Shown: positions 1-7,923 of the stretch, in pieces | Position numbering within the stretch: the first letter of the stretch is position 1 | Layout of the letters: each line of letters starts with the position of its first letter | From: Aerococcaceae bacterium DSM 111020 | GTDB lineage: Bacteria; Bacillota; Bacilli; Lactobacillales; Aerococcaceae | DNA length: 34,041 bases | Direction: 5' to 3' | Assembly: GCA_015863185.1 (NCBI GenBank) | Contig: JACBXP010000017.1 | Span: 1-34,041, forward strand | Notes under the pieces: model-generated | What the model saw: the letters and a program-made list of their open reading frames with translations, nothing else | What the model was told of the DNA's origin: nothing | Databases searched by the model: none | Made by a program: the position numbers and the translations under genes

Positions 1-3
1 ATG

Positions 4-67
4 AGTCATGACATTTCCTACCTTTCATTTTGTTTAGACACTTATATGATAACGGAAATGCATGACT
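4..67. repeat. imperfect inverted repeat at left edge
   Basis: The arm GTCATGACATTTCC near the window start is matched by GGAAATGCATGAC at 54-66, with one bulged base and a loop of about 35 bases. On the plus strand it is followed by a run of T (68-71). It could be the end of a transcription unit left of the window or a short dispersed repeat. The first 87 bases are also an open plus-strand frame, which may be the tail of a gene outside the window, but nothing identifies it. Confidence 0.25.
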
Positions 68-79
68 TTTTGTATGCAC

Positions 80-111
80 AAAAATAGTGCTGATGATTTC
101 TCATCAACACT
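80..111 (-). terminator. Rho-independent terminator after pncA
   Basis: On the minus strand the stem AGTGTTGATGA / TCATCAGCACT (one G-U pair) closes a GAAA tetraloop and is followed by ATTTTTG. It lies about 70 bases after the pncA stop codon and probably ends the DUF697-pncA transcript. Confidence 0.7.
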
Positions 112-182
112 AAAAATTATAGAACCGGATTTCATAGTCCAACTTAGGGGGTCAATTTATGATTATTGATTGGTATGAACAA

Positions 183-737
183 TTATTTACGTATCACTTT
201 TGCTCCTAAAGTGCCTTCGAAATGGGACAAAGCCCACTCATGACCTACTTCATTAAAGCTAGCGACACCTGCTTCTGGTACAACTATCTGATAACCTAAA
301 TTGTACGCACTGACAGCTGTATGTAAAATACAAATATCCGTGACAACACCCACTAACCAGACTTCTTTTATTCCTCTTTCTCTTAATCGTAAATCCACTT
401 CCGTGCCTGTAAAGGCAGAATAGCGACGTTTATCTGTGAAATAAAGATTTTTATGATCTAAATATTTTTTAACAGCTTGACCTGTTTCGCCATAAGAATG
501 ACGACCATCAGAATCTTTTAAATTATGTGGTGGAAATAATTCTGTTTCAGGATGATAAGGATCATTTAAGACGTGTAAATCATCAGCAATGATGACATAT
601 TCATCTTGATCAATAAAATCTTCAATTAATCCAGCAATATAAGAGTCAAGAGCTTGTGCAGGTTCACCAGCAGTGAGTGCTCCATCAGTGGCGACAAAAT
701 CATTTGAGTAATCAATGACAATCAATGCTTTTTCCAT
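183..737 (-). CDS. pncA: nicotinamidase
   Basis: Hydrolyses nicotinamide to nicotinate and ammonia in the cytoplasmic NAD salvage pathway. The 184-residue protein is a full-length isochorismatase-fold cysteine hydrolase. The catalytic triad is visible as Asp9 (IDYSNDF), Lys103 (TDKRRYSAF) and Cys136 (VVTDICILHTA). Likely metal ligands are Asp53, His55 and His71 (LFPPHN). The overall match to the Bacillus nicotinamidase pattern (IDYxNDFVAxDG, YHPETxLFPPHN, RYSAFxGT) is strong and separates it from general isochorismatases. The start ATG is preceded by AGAGGT at a suitable distance. It begins 38 bases after the DUF697 gene in the same direction, so the two are probably co-transcribed. A terminator follows at 80-111. 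Confidence 0.93.
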   Translation of the reverse strand: MEKALIVIDYSNDFVATDGALTAGEPAQALDSYIAGLIEDFIDQDEYVIIADDLHVLNDPYHPETELFPPHNLKDSDGRHSYGETGQAVKKYLDHKNLYFTDKRRYSAFTGTEVDLRLRERGIKEVWLVGVVTDICILHTAVSAYNLGYQIVVPEAGVASFNEVGHEWALSHFEGTLGAKVIRK

Positions 738-775
738 ATTGTACCTCTTTCTTCAAAGAATCTTAGAAATGAATA

Positions 776-1726
776 TTAGACAAGATTGAACCATTTTTTC
801 GCAGTACTTTTACCGACATTTTTAGCGGCGCGTCCAATTGTTTTAACGATATGGCCCGCATTATCTTTGACAACAAGTTTTAATTTAGGCAATGCTCTAA
901 CGGTCGCATCATGTCGAATATCTTTCTTATTAATGGGTGTCTGGCTCGTGAGACAGTCTTGAGTAATAATCCCTACTCTTAATGTTAAGAACGAATTGAC
1001 GGCACCTTCTAATATTGAAGAAACAACTAGATTAGCGATTGGGACCATTCCAGGAACAGCAGAGACAACACTTTCGCCTAATACAGAGGTGATAATGGGT
1101 TCAATTTGATACTCGATTAAATCAATATCTTCAATCGCACGTGCCATTAAAATCACACTCGCAACCTGTAAATACAATTTAAATAGACTATGCAAACTAG
1201 GGCGTGTACCATAAATTTTTGCAATTTGCCAAACCATCCGTAGAAGTGTGTATAAAACAACTAAACTGTCCAGAGATCCATTTTGTGAAACAGCAGTTGT
1301 CAGAAAGATAGCATTCGCATTTTCTTGGATCAAAGGATTTGTTAGTGTTTGTAAATGTTGGAGGCCTTCAGCAACTTGGTCAGAAATATCTCCATCATCA
1401 TCCCAATTGAGATCTTGCAAATACGGGTTCTTTTTCAGTTGTGCATATACTTGTTTTTGGTAGATGACGATTTCTTCTTCACTTGCATCCGCATCTAATG
1501 TTAAAACCGTTGGTGCTGAATTGAACTGTTGATAAATTTTAAAGATCATGACAATCAGTGCAACGATTAATACTGTTACTATACCAATGGCAAGATATGG
1601 ATGAATATTATGTAATAGTTGATACAGTAATATGAATTGATTAATTATAAAAATAGCTAGAATCATACCTAAAGCATACAATCCCCATTGTAAAATTTTC
1701 TTTAAGTCACTCCACCATGTTGTCAT
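776..1726 (-). CDS. DUF697-family (YcjF-like) membrane protein
   Basis: A 316-residue protein of unknown biochemical role. Two predicted membrane helices lie near the N-terminus (about residues 12-35 and 43-65). A soluble acidic stretch follows, and then a long hydrophobic region from about residue 138 to 255. The pattern AVSQNGSLDSLVVLYTLLR followed by IAKIYGTRPS resembles the DUF697/YcjF domain. That domain elsewhere is often fused to, or encoded next to, a GTPase (YcjX type); here no P-loop is present in the protein or its neighbour. The last 40 residues are basic. The start has GGGGGGATT at ribosome-binding distance. A TATAAT box (minus strand, 1746-1751) sits about 20 bases upstream. The gene precedes pncA, but no functional link is evident. 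The family call is from pattern memory and is moderately sure. Confidence 0.7.
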   Translation of the reverse strand: MTTWWSDLKKILQWGLYALGMILAIFIINQFILLYQLLHNIHPYLAIGIVTVLIVALIVMIFKIYQQFNSAPTVLTLDADASEEEIVIYQKQVYAQLKKNPYLQDLNWDDDGDISDQVAEGLQHLQTLTNPLIQENANAIFLTTAVSQNGSLDSLVVLYTLLRMVWQIAKIYGTRPSLHSLFKLYLQVASVILMARAIEDIDLIEYQIEPIITSVLGESVVSAVPGMVPIANLVVSSILEGAVNSFLTLRVGIITQDCLTSQTPINKKDIRHDATVRALPKLKLVVKDNAGHIVKTIGRAAKNVGKSTAKKWFNLV

Positions 1727-1939
1727 ACAATCCCCCCTTTTTAATATTATACAATATTGTAAGATAAACCGCCTAGGACAAAAGACTGATTCAACGAATT
1801 GATTGAGAAATCATCATAAATAAAATCGAGCTATGACTAATCTATTCTGAAATTCCGAGTGATATCTGATAGCTAATGAGACATTTATGACAAAGCTATC
1901 ACTTTAATTACCAGCATGGGGACTGTATTAAAACATACT

Positions 1940-1977
1940 TAATAATAAAGAGTCAGAAATGATTATTTCTGACTCTT
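1940..1977 (-). terminator. Rho-independent terminator after ppk
   Basis: A perfect 13-bp stem built on AGAGTCAGAAAT / ATTTCTGACTCT with a 4-base loop is followed on the minus strand by TTATTATT. It begins 14 bases after the ppk stop codon and ends the ndt-ppx-ppk unit. The rest of the gap up to 1726 holds only a -10-like box for the next gene. Confidence 0.85.
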
Positions 1978-1991
1978 GAGTGTAATTATGT

Positions 1992-4160
1992 TTATTGTGT
2001 GATGCGTTGCCAAAATCGGTTAAGCCAAGATCGATGACTTCTTTCTTTACTAGTCATCTCTAATAAACGCGAGCTTCTTTGATTGGCTTCAATCATTTGC
2101 TGTTCTTGAGCATTTAGAGGACGAACATTTTTTGCATCAGGTCTTGTGTATTCTCCCGAGGGTTGTAAAATCCGGGCTTTTAATGTGTCGTTTAATTGTA
2201 AGTCAAGTACATGAAGAATACGAGCTTCAATGACTTTATCTAAAATAGGAAATTCAATTTCTACCCGTTTAATCATGTTACGAGTCATCATATCTGCGGA
2301 AGATAAAAAGACTCTTCGTGCACCATGATTATTAAAAGCATAAATACGACTATGCTCTAAAAAGCGACCCACAATGCTTCGGACATGGATGTTTTCTGAA
2401 AGACCGGGAACTCCTGGCCGTAGACAACATATGCCTCGCACAATCAGATCAATCGTTACACCTGCTTGACTGGCTTCGTATAATTTTTGGATCAGTTTTT
2501 TGTCTGTCAATGAATTCATTTTTGCAATAATATGCCCGTCGCCATGTTCTTTTTGATGAGCAATCTCTTCGTCGATATAATCAGCGAGTGAATCACGTAT
2601 AGCAAATGGTGCCACATGTAAATGAGTATAAGACGGTGTCTCACTAAAACCACTAATATAATTGAAAAATTTTGCAGCATCTTCTCCCATTTCTGGATTA
2701 GCAGTCATAATCCCCATATCGGTATATAAATTAGCTGTCTTGTCATTATAATTTCCAGTACCTAAGTGTACATAACGCTGAATCTTATCTTCTTCTCGTC
2801 TAACAATCATCGTAATTTTACTGTGTGTTTTTAATTCGCGTACGCCGTAAAGGACATGACAGCCGACTTCTTCGAGTTCCTTCGCCCAAAAAACATTATT
2901 TTCCTCATCAAAACGAGCCTTTAACTCGACCAGCACGGTCACATCTTTGCCATTCTCAGCGGCGGTTTTGAGTGCTTGAATAATGGGAGAATTTTTTGAT
3001 ACACGATATAAAGTTTGTTTGATGGCAATCGTCTGCGGATCTTCACTGGCTTGTTCAATAAGCGAAACGATGGGCTTAAATGAGTCATATGGATGGTTAA
3101 AGAATAAATCTTTTTCTTTGATCGCATCAAAAAGCGATTCACCCGTATATCTAGGATTGATATAAGCATTAAAGTTAGAATAGAGATGTTGTGGGTACTG
3201 TTCTCCAATTTGATCCTTCAAATCATTTAAGAAAGTTAAATCTAAAGGACCGTCTATAAGGTGTACTGAACGATCAGATAATTCTAATGATTCTTGTAAG
3301 AAATCATGATAAGTTTTATCAGTATTTGGAATAAAACGCGTGTCGACTTCTAAGCGAACAGCTGTCCCTGTGCGACGTTTTTCAATATAATCTTCGATTA
3401 AATTAATTAAATCAGACGCACTATCTTCTTTTATGTCAAAATCCACACTACGAGTAATTCTAAATGGGAAGGCATACTGCACAGTATATCCTTCAAACAG
3501 GCTTTCTAGTTCTTGAATTATTAAATCTTCAATCAAAATAATGCTTTTAGTTTCTTGATCTCCTAAAGCGATGTAGCGATCTAATAATGTTGGCACAGGA
3601 ACAATGGCTGTATGTTCTTCACCATCTTTAGATAATTGAACAAAAATATTCAATGCTTTATTTTTTAGGAATGGAAAAGGCCGATAAGCATCAATTCCTA
3701 AAGGTGATAGCGTAGGTAAAATCAATTGATGATAGTAATTCCTAGCAAGTGCTAAGTCTTTTTTTGTTAAATCTGCCACTGCACAAATTTTATAGCCTAA
3801 AGGCTGTAATTTTGTAATTAAAGTTTGATAACGACGGTATTGATATTTTGTATTTCTACGGTGTAATGCACTAATTTCATTTAGGAGCTCATCAGGAGAT
3901 AATTTTGTTTTATTTTCGGCAATAGCAACGTCTCCCAAATATTGATCGATAACTCCTGCTACGCGAACCATAAAAAATTCATCTGCATTTGATGTCCCAA
4001 TGGCTAAAAATGATAATTGTTCTAGTAAGGGGTTATTTTCGTCATAAGCTTCATCAATGACACGATAGTTAAAGTCAAGCCAGCTTAATTCACGGTTAAA
4101 GTAGAGTGACGAATCTTCAAAATCATGTATTAGATTAGAAGGTGGGTGAGTGGTATTCAT
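1992..4160 (-). CDS. ppk: polyphosphate kinase PPK1
   Basis: Makes inorganic polyphosphate from ATP (reversibly) at the inner side of the membrane. The 722-residue length is normal for PPK1. The N-terminal signature YFNRELSWLDFNYRV is at residues 20-34. The active site is visible as KQTLYR (381-386), VELKARFDE (411-419) and HSKIT, where His446 corresponds to the autophosphorylated histidine of the family. The second conserved histidine is His603 in HSRIYAF, followed by SSADMMTRN. All four PPK1 domains seem present, without gaps. The ATG has AGAGGA upstream. The gene lies 53 bases after ppx in the same direction, so the polyphosphate-making enzyme is translated from the same message as the degrading one. 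A TATAAT (4177-4182) in the short gap might give extra transcription of ppk alone, but no good -35 accompanies it. Confidence 0.96.
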   Translation of the reverse strand: MNTTHPPSNLIHDFEDSSLYFNRELSWLDFNYRVIDEAYDENNPLLEQLSFLAIGTSNADEFFMVRVAGVIDQYLGDVAIAENKTKLSPDELLNEISALHRRNTKYQYRRYQTLITKLQPLGYKICAVADLTKKDLALARNYYHQLILPTLSPLGIDAYRPFPFLKNKALNIFVQLSKDGEEHTAIVPVPTLLDRYIALGDQETKSIILIEDLIIQELESLFEGYTVQYAFPFRITRSVDFDIKEDSASDLINLIEDYIEKRRTGTAVRLEVDTRFIPNTDKTYHDFLQESLELSDRSVHLIDGPLDLTFLNDLKDQIGEQYPQHLYSNFNAYINPRYTGESLFDAIKEKDLFFNHPYDSFKPIVSLIEQASEDPQTIAIKQTLYRVSKNSPIIQALKTAAENGKDVTVLVELKARFDEENNVFWAKELEEVGCHVLYGVRELKTHSKITMIVRREEDKIQRYVHLGTGNYNDKTANLYTDMGIMTANPEMGEDAAKFFNYISGFSETPSYTHLHVAPFAIRDSLADYIDEEIAHQKEHGDGHIIAKMNSLTDKKLIQKLYEASQAGVTIDLIVRGICCLRPGVPGLSENIHVRSIVGRFLEHSRIYAFNNHGARRVFLSSADMMTRNMIKRVEIEFPILDKVIEARILHVLDLQLNDTLKARILQPSGEYTRPDAKNVRPLNAQEQQMIEANQRSSRLLEMTSKERSHRSWLNRFWQRITQ

Positions 4161-4213
4161 GATCTATTCCTCTCTTAATTATAAACGGGCGGTTTAATGA
4201 GCATATGAAAAAT

Positions 4214-5770
4214 TTAGAGACTATGTTTACTAATATAATGAAGGTCTAAATTACCAATCAAAGCTCTTTCCAAATGTTTTTTGTGACGATCAATTTTATG
4301 TTTTTCAGCAACAATCGAAGCATGATGATAAATATGAAGCGTAAAGTCATCTTTCCCTGATTGCTCTAAGTCAATTTGCTGTATCGGTCCTGTACGTGAT
4401 TCGTTTAAGGCCTGAGCAAATTTTAAGACACCACCTAATTTTTCTAGAAGATTTATTTCTTCTTTTGTTAACCAGTCTTCGAAATCTTCTAGGTATTGAT
4501 TGAATAATGAGCGGTTACGGTAACTGGCAAGTAAAGCTAATTTGAGACGTCTCTTATGTGAAAAACCAAGTAAATCCATATTAGATAAAATATAGAACGT
4601 ATGTTGAGAATCAGCGTCTACACTTATGAAATCACCAAATCGATATAATGCAGCGGCGAATTCAATTAATTCTTGCATTTCATAAGAATAGTCAATGACT
4701 TCCAGTTCAGTTAATTGAATGTATAATTTAATGGCTAAATCAATGTTTATTTGAATACCATAAGTATTGACTGGTAAATCCTGTATAAGATGACGAATTG
4801 AACGAATTCGGATTAAATGACTATCAACAGGATAATTGTAATTATCATTGATATGTTTAAGGATAATCCCTTCTCGTAATCCTTGGGTAGAGATAACAAA
4901 TTCATCTGTCTTAATTGTTTTCATTAATTCTTGAAACACAATGGTTGCAGGAATGATTAAATCAATACGATCAGTGCTGAGACCGTCAATATTTTTCATG
5001 TCTTTATAATCTGTGTCGACGAATAATTGTAACGTTTGTTCTATATATTCACTCGTCATATTAAAACCATGCAATCCTGCCATCGGATAGTGAACTTGTC
5101 GTTGATATACATTGGCGACATTACGAGCTGAACCGCCAATCGCTGTGATCGGTAATTTTGCTTTTTTTAGCCAAGAATAGGATTTGAATTGTTTACGAAC
5201 ATATTGTCGTACTTGTTCAATGGCTTCCGGATCATTATGTGCCTTACCATTAAAGAACATTTTAGATAAGCTAACTGCTCCAAAAGGAAAACTGTGTGAT
5301 TCTTTAATCGTATTGTCCGAAATGAGTGTCACTTCACAACTGCCCCCGCCAATATCTACGGAGATCGTATTATCCATTGTGGTAGAGTGAATGATAGCAT
5401 AAGCACCGTAACCAGCTTCGTCTTGTTCAGAGACGATTTGAATGGTTAAGCCAGTGGCTTGTTTCACTTGCTGAATAATGTCTTGTTGATTAGAAGACTG
5501 GCGGACAGCCGCTGTAGCCATCGGATAGATATATTGAATATTAAATTGATCAGCAATGGACTTAAAGCTTTGAAGTGCTTCAATGAGAATATCAATGCCT
5601 TCTTGTGTCATGACAGGTTCTCCGTTGCTCTCCTCGATGTATTGTGAGAGTCGGGCTGGGGTTTTAACATTGTGTGTTTCTGTAAAATTATATAATTCAT
5701 CAATAGTGTATAGAACGAGCCGGATAGTATTTGACCCAATATCTATGAGTGCAACACGATTATTCTCCAT
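4214..5770 (-). CDS. ppx: exopolyphosphatase, Ppx/GppA family
   Basis: Predicted to remove terminal phosphate from polyphosphate (or the 5'-phosphate of pppGpp; the family covers both). The 518-residue protein has the actin-like fold: LIDIGSNTIRLVLY at residues 8-21, SEQDEAGYGA at 114-123 carrying the catalytic glutamate, and the second phosphate loop VDIGGGSCEVT at 138-148. About 200 further residues form the HD-like C-terminal domain of the long Ppx2 type. I place the start at the ATG at 5770, because AAAGGAG lies just upstream; a frame 13 codons longer has no such site. It follows the deoxyribosyltransferase gene by only 10 bases and precedes ppk, which supports exopolyphosphatase over GppA as the main role. 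Confidence 0.9.
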   Translation of the reverse strand: MENNRVALIDIGSNTIRLVLYTIDELYNFTETHNVKTPARLSQYIEESNGEPVMTQEGIDILIEALQSFKSIADQFNIQYIYPMATAAVRQSSNQQDIIQQVKQATGLTIQIVSEQDEAGYGAYAIIHSTTMDNTISVDIGGGSCEVTLISDNTIKESHSFPFGAVSLSKMFFNGKAHNDPEAIEQVRQYVRKQFKSYSWLKKAKLPITAIGGSARNVANVYQRQVHYPMAGLHGFNMTSEYIEQTLQLFVDTDYKDMKNIDGLSTDRIDLIIPATIVFQELMKTIKTDEFVISTQGLREGIILKHINDNYNYPVDSHLIRIRSIRHLIQDLPVNTYGIQINIDLAIKLYIQLTELEVIDYSYEMQELIEFAAALYRFGDFISVDADSQHTFYILSNMDLLGFSHKRRLKLALLASYRNRSLFNQYLEDFEDWLTKEEINLLEKLGGVLKFAQALNESRTGPIQQIDLEQSGKDDFTLHIYHHASIVAEKHKIDRHKKHLERALIGNLDLHYISKHSL

Positions 5771-5780
5771 GATATCTCCT

Positions 5781-6257
5781 TTATTTTTGATAAGTTTCAA
5801 TGTTTTCAATTAGTTGATTAATTGAGTCAACGACTGTGCCATTCAATTTAATTAATCCAACTGTATAAAGATTAATATAACTAAATTGAGACTCGGCTAA
5901 TTCTTGTAGCGCATCCAGTTTTTGTTGATTGGTTGCACCTTGTTGTCGAGAATCTGTATAGAGTCCAATAATAGGAATTCCCGCTTGATAGGCGATACCA
6001 ATTTCAGAAGCAACTCCAGGGTCAATCGAAAGACCATCTAGGACCGCCACTAGCATATTGCTATCCAGGAGTGCGTCAGTATCTAGTTGTGCAATCATTT
6101 TAGAGTCTGCATAAGATTGTTTATCATTGATATCTGCTTGTTCCTGGGGAAGAAAAACATCTATGTTAGGAAAACTTTGGCGGATCTTCTCAACAACATG
6201 CTCGTTATATAATAGTTCAGCTTCACTAAATAGTGGTGCTGCAAAATAAATTTGCAT
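5781..6257 (-). CDS. nucleoside 2-deoxyribosyltransferase
   Basis: Exchanges the base of 2'-deoxynucleosides in purine and pyrimidine salvage. The 158-residue protein shows IYFAAPLFS at the start (residues 3-11), VAVLDG (70-75) and the DPGVASEIG segment (79-87). Glu85 there corresponds to the nucleophilic glutamate of the family. The length is typical. The start is the ATG at 6257, preceded by GGAGGG; a TTG five codons upstream overlaps that binding site and is less likely. It is the first gene of a three-gene unit with ppx and ppk, driven by a near-consensus promoter at 6287-6315. What joins nucleoside salvage to polyphosphate is not evident from sequence; some homologues act on other N-glycosides, so substrate choice is open. 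Confidence 0.85.
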   Translation of the reverse strand: MQIYFAAPLFSEAELLYNEHVVEKIRQSFPNIDVFLPQEQADINDKQSYADSKMIAQLDTDALLDSNMLVAVLDGLSIDPGVASEIGIAYQAGIPIIGLYTDSRQQGATNQQKLDALQELAESQFSYINLYTVGLIKLNGTVVDSINQLIENIETYQK

Positions 6258-6286
6258 CAAAATTCCCTCCAACCTCTTTTTACCTT

Positions 6287-6315
6287 ATTATAGCGGACCC
6301 CAAAACGACTATCAA
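6287..6315 (-). promoter_or_regulatory. sigma-A promoter of the deoxyribosyltransferase-ppx-ppk operon
   Basis: On the minus strand TTGATA (6310-6315) and TATAAT (6287-6292) are separated by 17 bases. This is 11 of 12 consensus positions, about 30 bases before the start codon. It is one of the best-matched promoters in the window. Confidence 0.75.
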
Positions 6316-6342
6316 ACATCTTATCCTGAGTAAATATTCCCA

Positions 6343-6372
6343 TTGAATTATAGTATTGTGATAGAATAAAAT
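6343..6372 (+). promoter_or_regulatory. probable promoter of the HdeD-like gene
   Basis: TTGAAT (6343-6348) and TAAAAT (6367-6372) with an 18-base spacer lie 30 bases before the TTG start at 6403. It is divergent to the promoter at 6287-6315. Confidence 0.5.
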
Positions 6373-6402
6373 TCATAAAATATTAAGAAGGAGGATATTT
6401 AT

Positions 6403-6927
6403 TTGAAAAGACATGAACAAGGATTTAGTTGGTGGTATTTAATATTAGGTGTTATTCAATTAATTATTGCTTATATGTTGTTTAACAATATCGGTTTAGC
6501 AACTCAAGCATTTGTTTATTTTTTAGCTTTTGGTGCTATTTTAAATGGAATATTCCTTTTAATGCTTCGTCAACGTATCAATGAAAAAACTTATCAGAGT
6601 ACGTGGTCACTTGTTCTGTTTGGAGTTATTGCAATAGGATTCGGACTATTACTATTGTTTAATACTCGAGCGAGTCTTCTTGCAATACCGATTATCGTAT
6701 CCATGATGATGATTTCAGAAGCAGTTAGTATTTTAATGCAAGCTTTTGCAGCACGCAGAGTAGGATTTAATGGTTGGTTTTGGTTTAACCTTATTATTGG
6801 TATTTTAGGGTTGATTCTAGGCTTCTTGTTATTGTTTAATCCATTAGCTGCTTATATTGCAGTGGAATACCTCGTAGGACTTTATTTTATCATTTTTGGT
6901 ATTCGAAATATTTTATCTGCTTTCTAA
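6403..6927 (+). CDS. HdeD-family (DUF308) membrane protein
   Basis: A 174-residue, very hydrophobic protein with about six membrane helices arranged as three similar pairs. Phrases such as YLILGVIQLIIAYMLF, GVIAIGFGLLLLFNTRASL and IIGILGLILGFLLLFNPLA show the repeated G-x-L-x-L-x-x-N/F-x pattern of DUF308. The family is named after the enterobacterial acid-resistance protein HdeD, but its molecular role is unknown and should not be assumed here. Translation starts at TTG, nine bases after a full AAGGAGG; no ATG or GTG fits this site. It stands alone, flanked by its own promoter and a bidirectional terminator. Confidence 0.8.
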   Translation: MKRHEQGFSWWYLILGVIQLIIAYMLFNNIGLATQAFVYFLAFGAILNGIFLLMLRQRINEKTYQSTWSLVLFGVIAIGFGLLLLFNTRASLLAIPIIVSMMMISEAVSILMQAFAARRVGFNGWFWFNLIIGILGLILGFLLLFNPLAAYIAVEYLVGLYFIIFGIRNILSAF

Positions 6928-6933
6928 AAAAAC

Positions 6934-6970
6934 AAAGTGACATTGATTGTTGTACAGTCAATGTCACTTT
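6934..6970. terminator. bidirectional terminator between HdeD-like and Nudix genes
   Basis: A perfect 13-bp stem AAAGTGACATTGA / TCAATGTCACTTT with an 11-base loop has A-rich and T-rich flanks on the two sides. It sits between two convergent genes, 3 bases from the Nudix stop codon. Confidence 0.85.
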
Positions 6971-6973
6971 ATT

Positions 6974-7387
6974 TTAGTAATGATTAAGAAATTGATGTGC
7001 AGCAGTAAGAATTTTTTTGTCTGATTCATAATTCAGTTTATCCAAGGCTTTTTCAAATGATAGCCATTGAGTTTCAATGACTTCAATTTCTTGTCTTCTT
7101 GCTTTTTGATTTTTAGCTTCTGCAATAAAATAGATGACATCTTTGATAATCCCAGCACCAGGAGAATAGGTGGTCACTTCTCTAAAACGCTCGTCAATGC
7201 TAACGTCTAGACTTGTTTCTTCGTAGATCTCACGCATGGCAGTCTCAATTTCTGTTTCGTCTTTTTCGACATGGCCTTTAGGAAAGGACCAGTGTCCTCC
7301 ATTTTGATGTTGAATGAGTAAATATTCTGGTTTTTGTAAAGTGTTAATGTAATAAACAACAGCACCACAAGATTTTTCGTGTTTCAT
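6974..7387 (-). CDS. Nudix hydrolase, Ap4A-hydrolase type
   Basis: Predicted to hydrolyse a nucleoside diphosphate linked to another group, perhaps diadenosine tetraphosphate. The 137-residue protein begins with KHEKSCGAVVYY, a phrase typical of the asymmetrical bis(5'-nucleosyl)-tetraphosphatase subgroup. It carries the Nudix box from about residue 38 to 60 with the metal-binding REIYEE core. One position differs from the usual box: the glycine after EEx is serine (EETSL). Two adjacent ATG codons exist (7390 and 7387). AAGGAGA lies closer to the ideal distance for the second, so 7387 is chosen, with little consequence. It is monocistronic and convergent with the HdeD-like gene. Confidence 0.85.
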   Translation of the reverse strand: MKHEKSCGAVVYYINTLQKPEYLLIQHQNGGHWSFPKGHVEKDETEIETAMREIYEETSLDVSIDERFREVTTYSPGAGIIKDVIYFIAEAKNQKARRQEIEVIETQWLSFEKALDKLNYESDKKILTAAHQFLNHY

Positions 7388-7435
7388 CATGGTCTCCTTT
7401 TTATAATTATTTTCTTTAGTATAATATAAATAACG

Positions 7436-7850
7436 ATGGAGGGTGAAATAATCAGCGGAAGAATCAATTATTTACTTGAAAGAAAGATTGAATTGAGACC
7501 ATTATTTAACACGTAATGCTATCTGAACAGATAAAGCGATGCTAGAAGAGATTTACCCAATATATATATGCTTAGTGCATTAATGGCATCTGATAAGCTA
7601 GTGTCGATGACGTTGAAATACTGTTGCTTAGAAATGGCAACGCAAAATCTTTAACAGTAGTATCTTTTAAAACTCGTCGTGTTATTATTCCGGGTTCAGG
7701 ATTTGTGAATGGAAGAAATATATCATTTATTCTCAAAATATCGTTCACTCTTAAAATGATTCGTATTTAATTTTAATTCAAATGATTAATTTGATTGGTC
7801 GTACAATAAGCAAAGATTTATTTGTTTATTTAGAACAATTAGTAAAATAA
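7436..7850 (+). pseudogene. decayed protein-coding remnant upstream of pta
   Basis: The 533 bases between the Nudix gene and pta hold no intact gene, but the plus strand keeps coding-like pieces in changing frames. A TATAAT at 7420-7425 and a TGGAGGG at 7437-7443 precede the codons for SGRINYLLERKIELRPLF, whose expected ATG reads ATC. After stops and shifts, an open stretch at 7597-7770 includes EILLLRNGNAKSLTV and RVIIPGSGF. A last piece ends IGRTISKDLFVYLEQLVK with TAA at 7848-7850. The pieces together would make a protein of roughly 130 residues. I do not recognise the family. Chance AT-rich open frames remain possible. Confidence 0.4.
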
Positions 7851-7860
7851 AAATAGCATA

Positions 7861-7889
7861 AAGACACTAAAACTGAAATGTGTTATATT
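7861..7889 (+). promoter_or_regulatory. pta: probable pta promoter
   Basis: AAGACA (7861-7866) and TATATT (7884-7889) are 17 bases apart, 34 bases before the pta start codon. The match is 9 of 12 consensus positions. I saw no convincing catabolite-responsive element beside it. Confidence 0.5.
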
Positions 7890-7923
7890 ATGTGTATCAA
7901 ACCAATTAAATGGAGGGGTTATT

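Noticed and set aside
1-87. Small plus-strand gene of 28 codons starting at base 1
   Set aside because: There is no visible ribosome binding site because the window begins there, and an inverted repeat occupies the same bases. It could only be the tail of a gene outside the window.
1868-1900. Inverted repeat GATAGCT / AGCTATC between ppk and the DUF697 gene
   Set aside because: Only seven base pairs with a 19-base loop and no T-run; likely chance in AT-rich DNA.
7597-7770. 57-codon open plus-strand frame as an intact small gene
   Set aside because: It has no start codon with a binding site near its beginning and fits better as one piece of a decayed gene.
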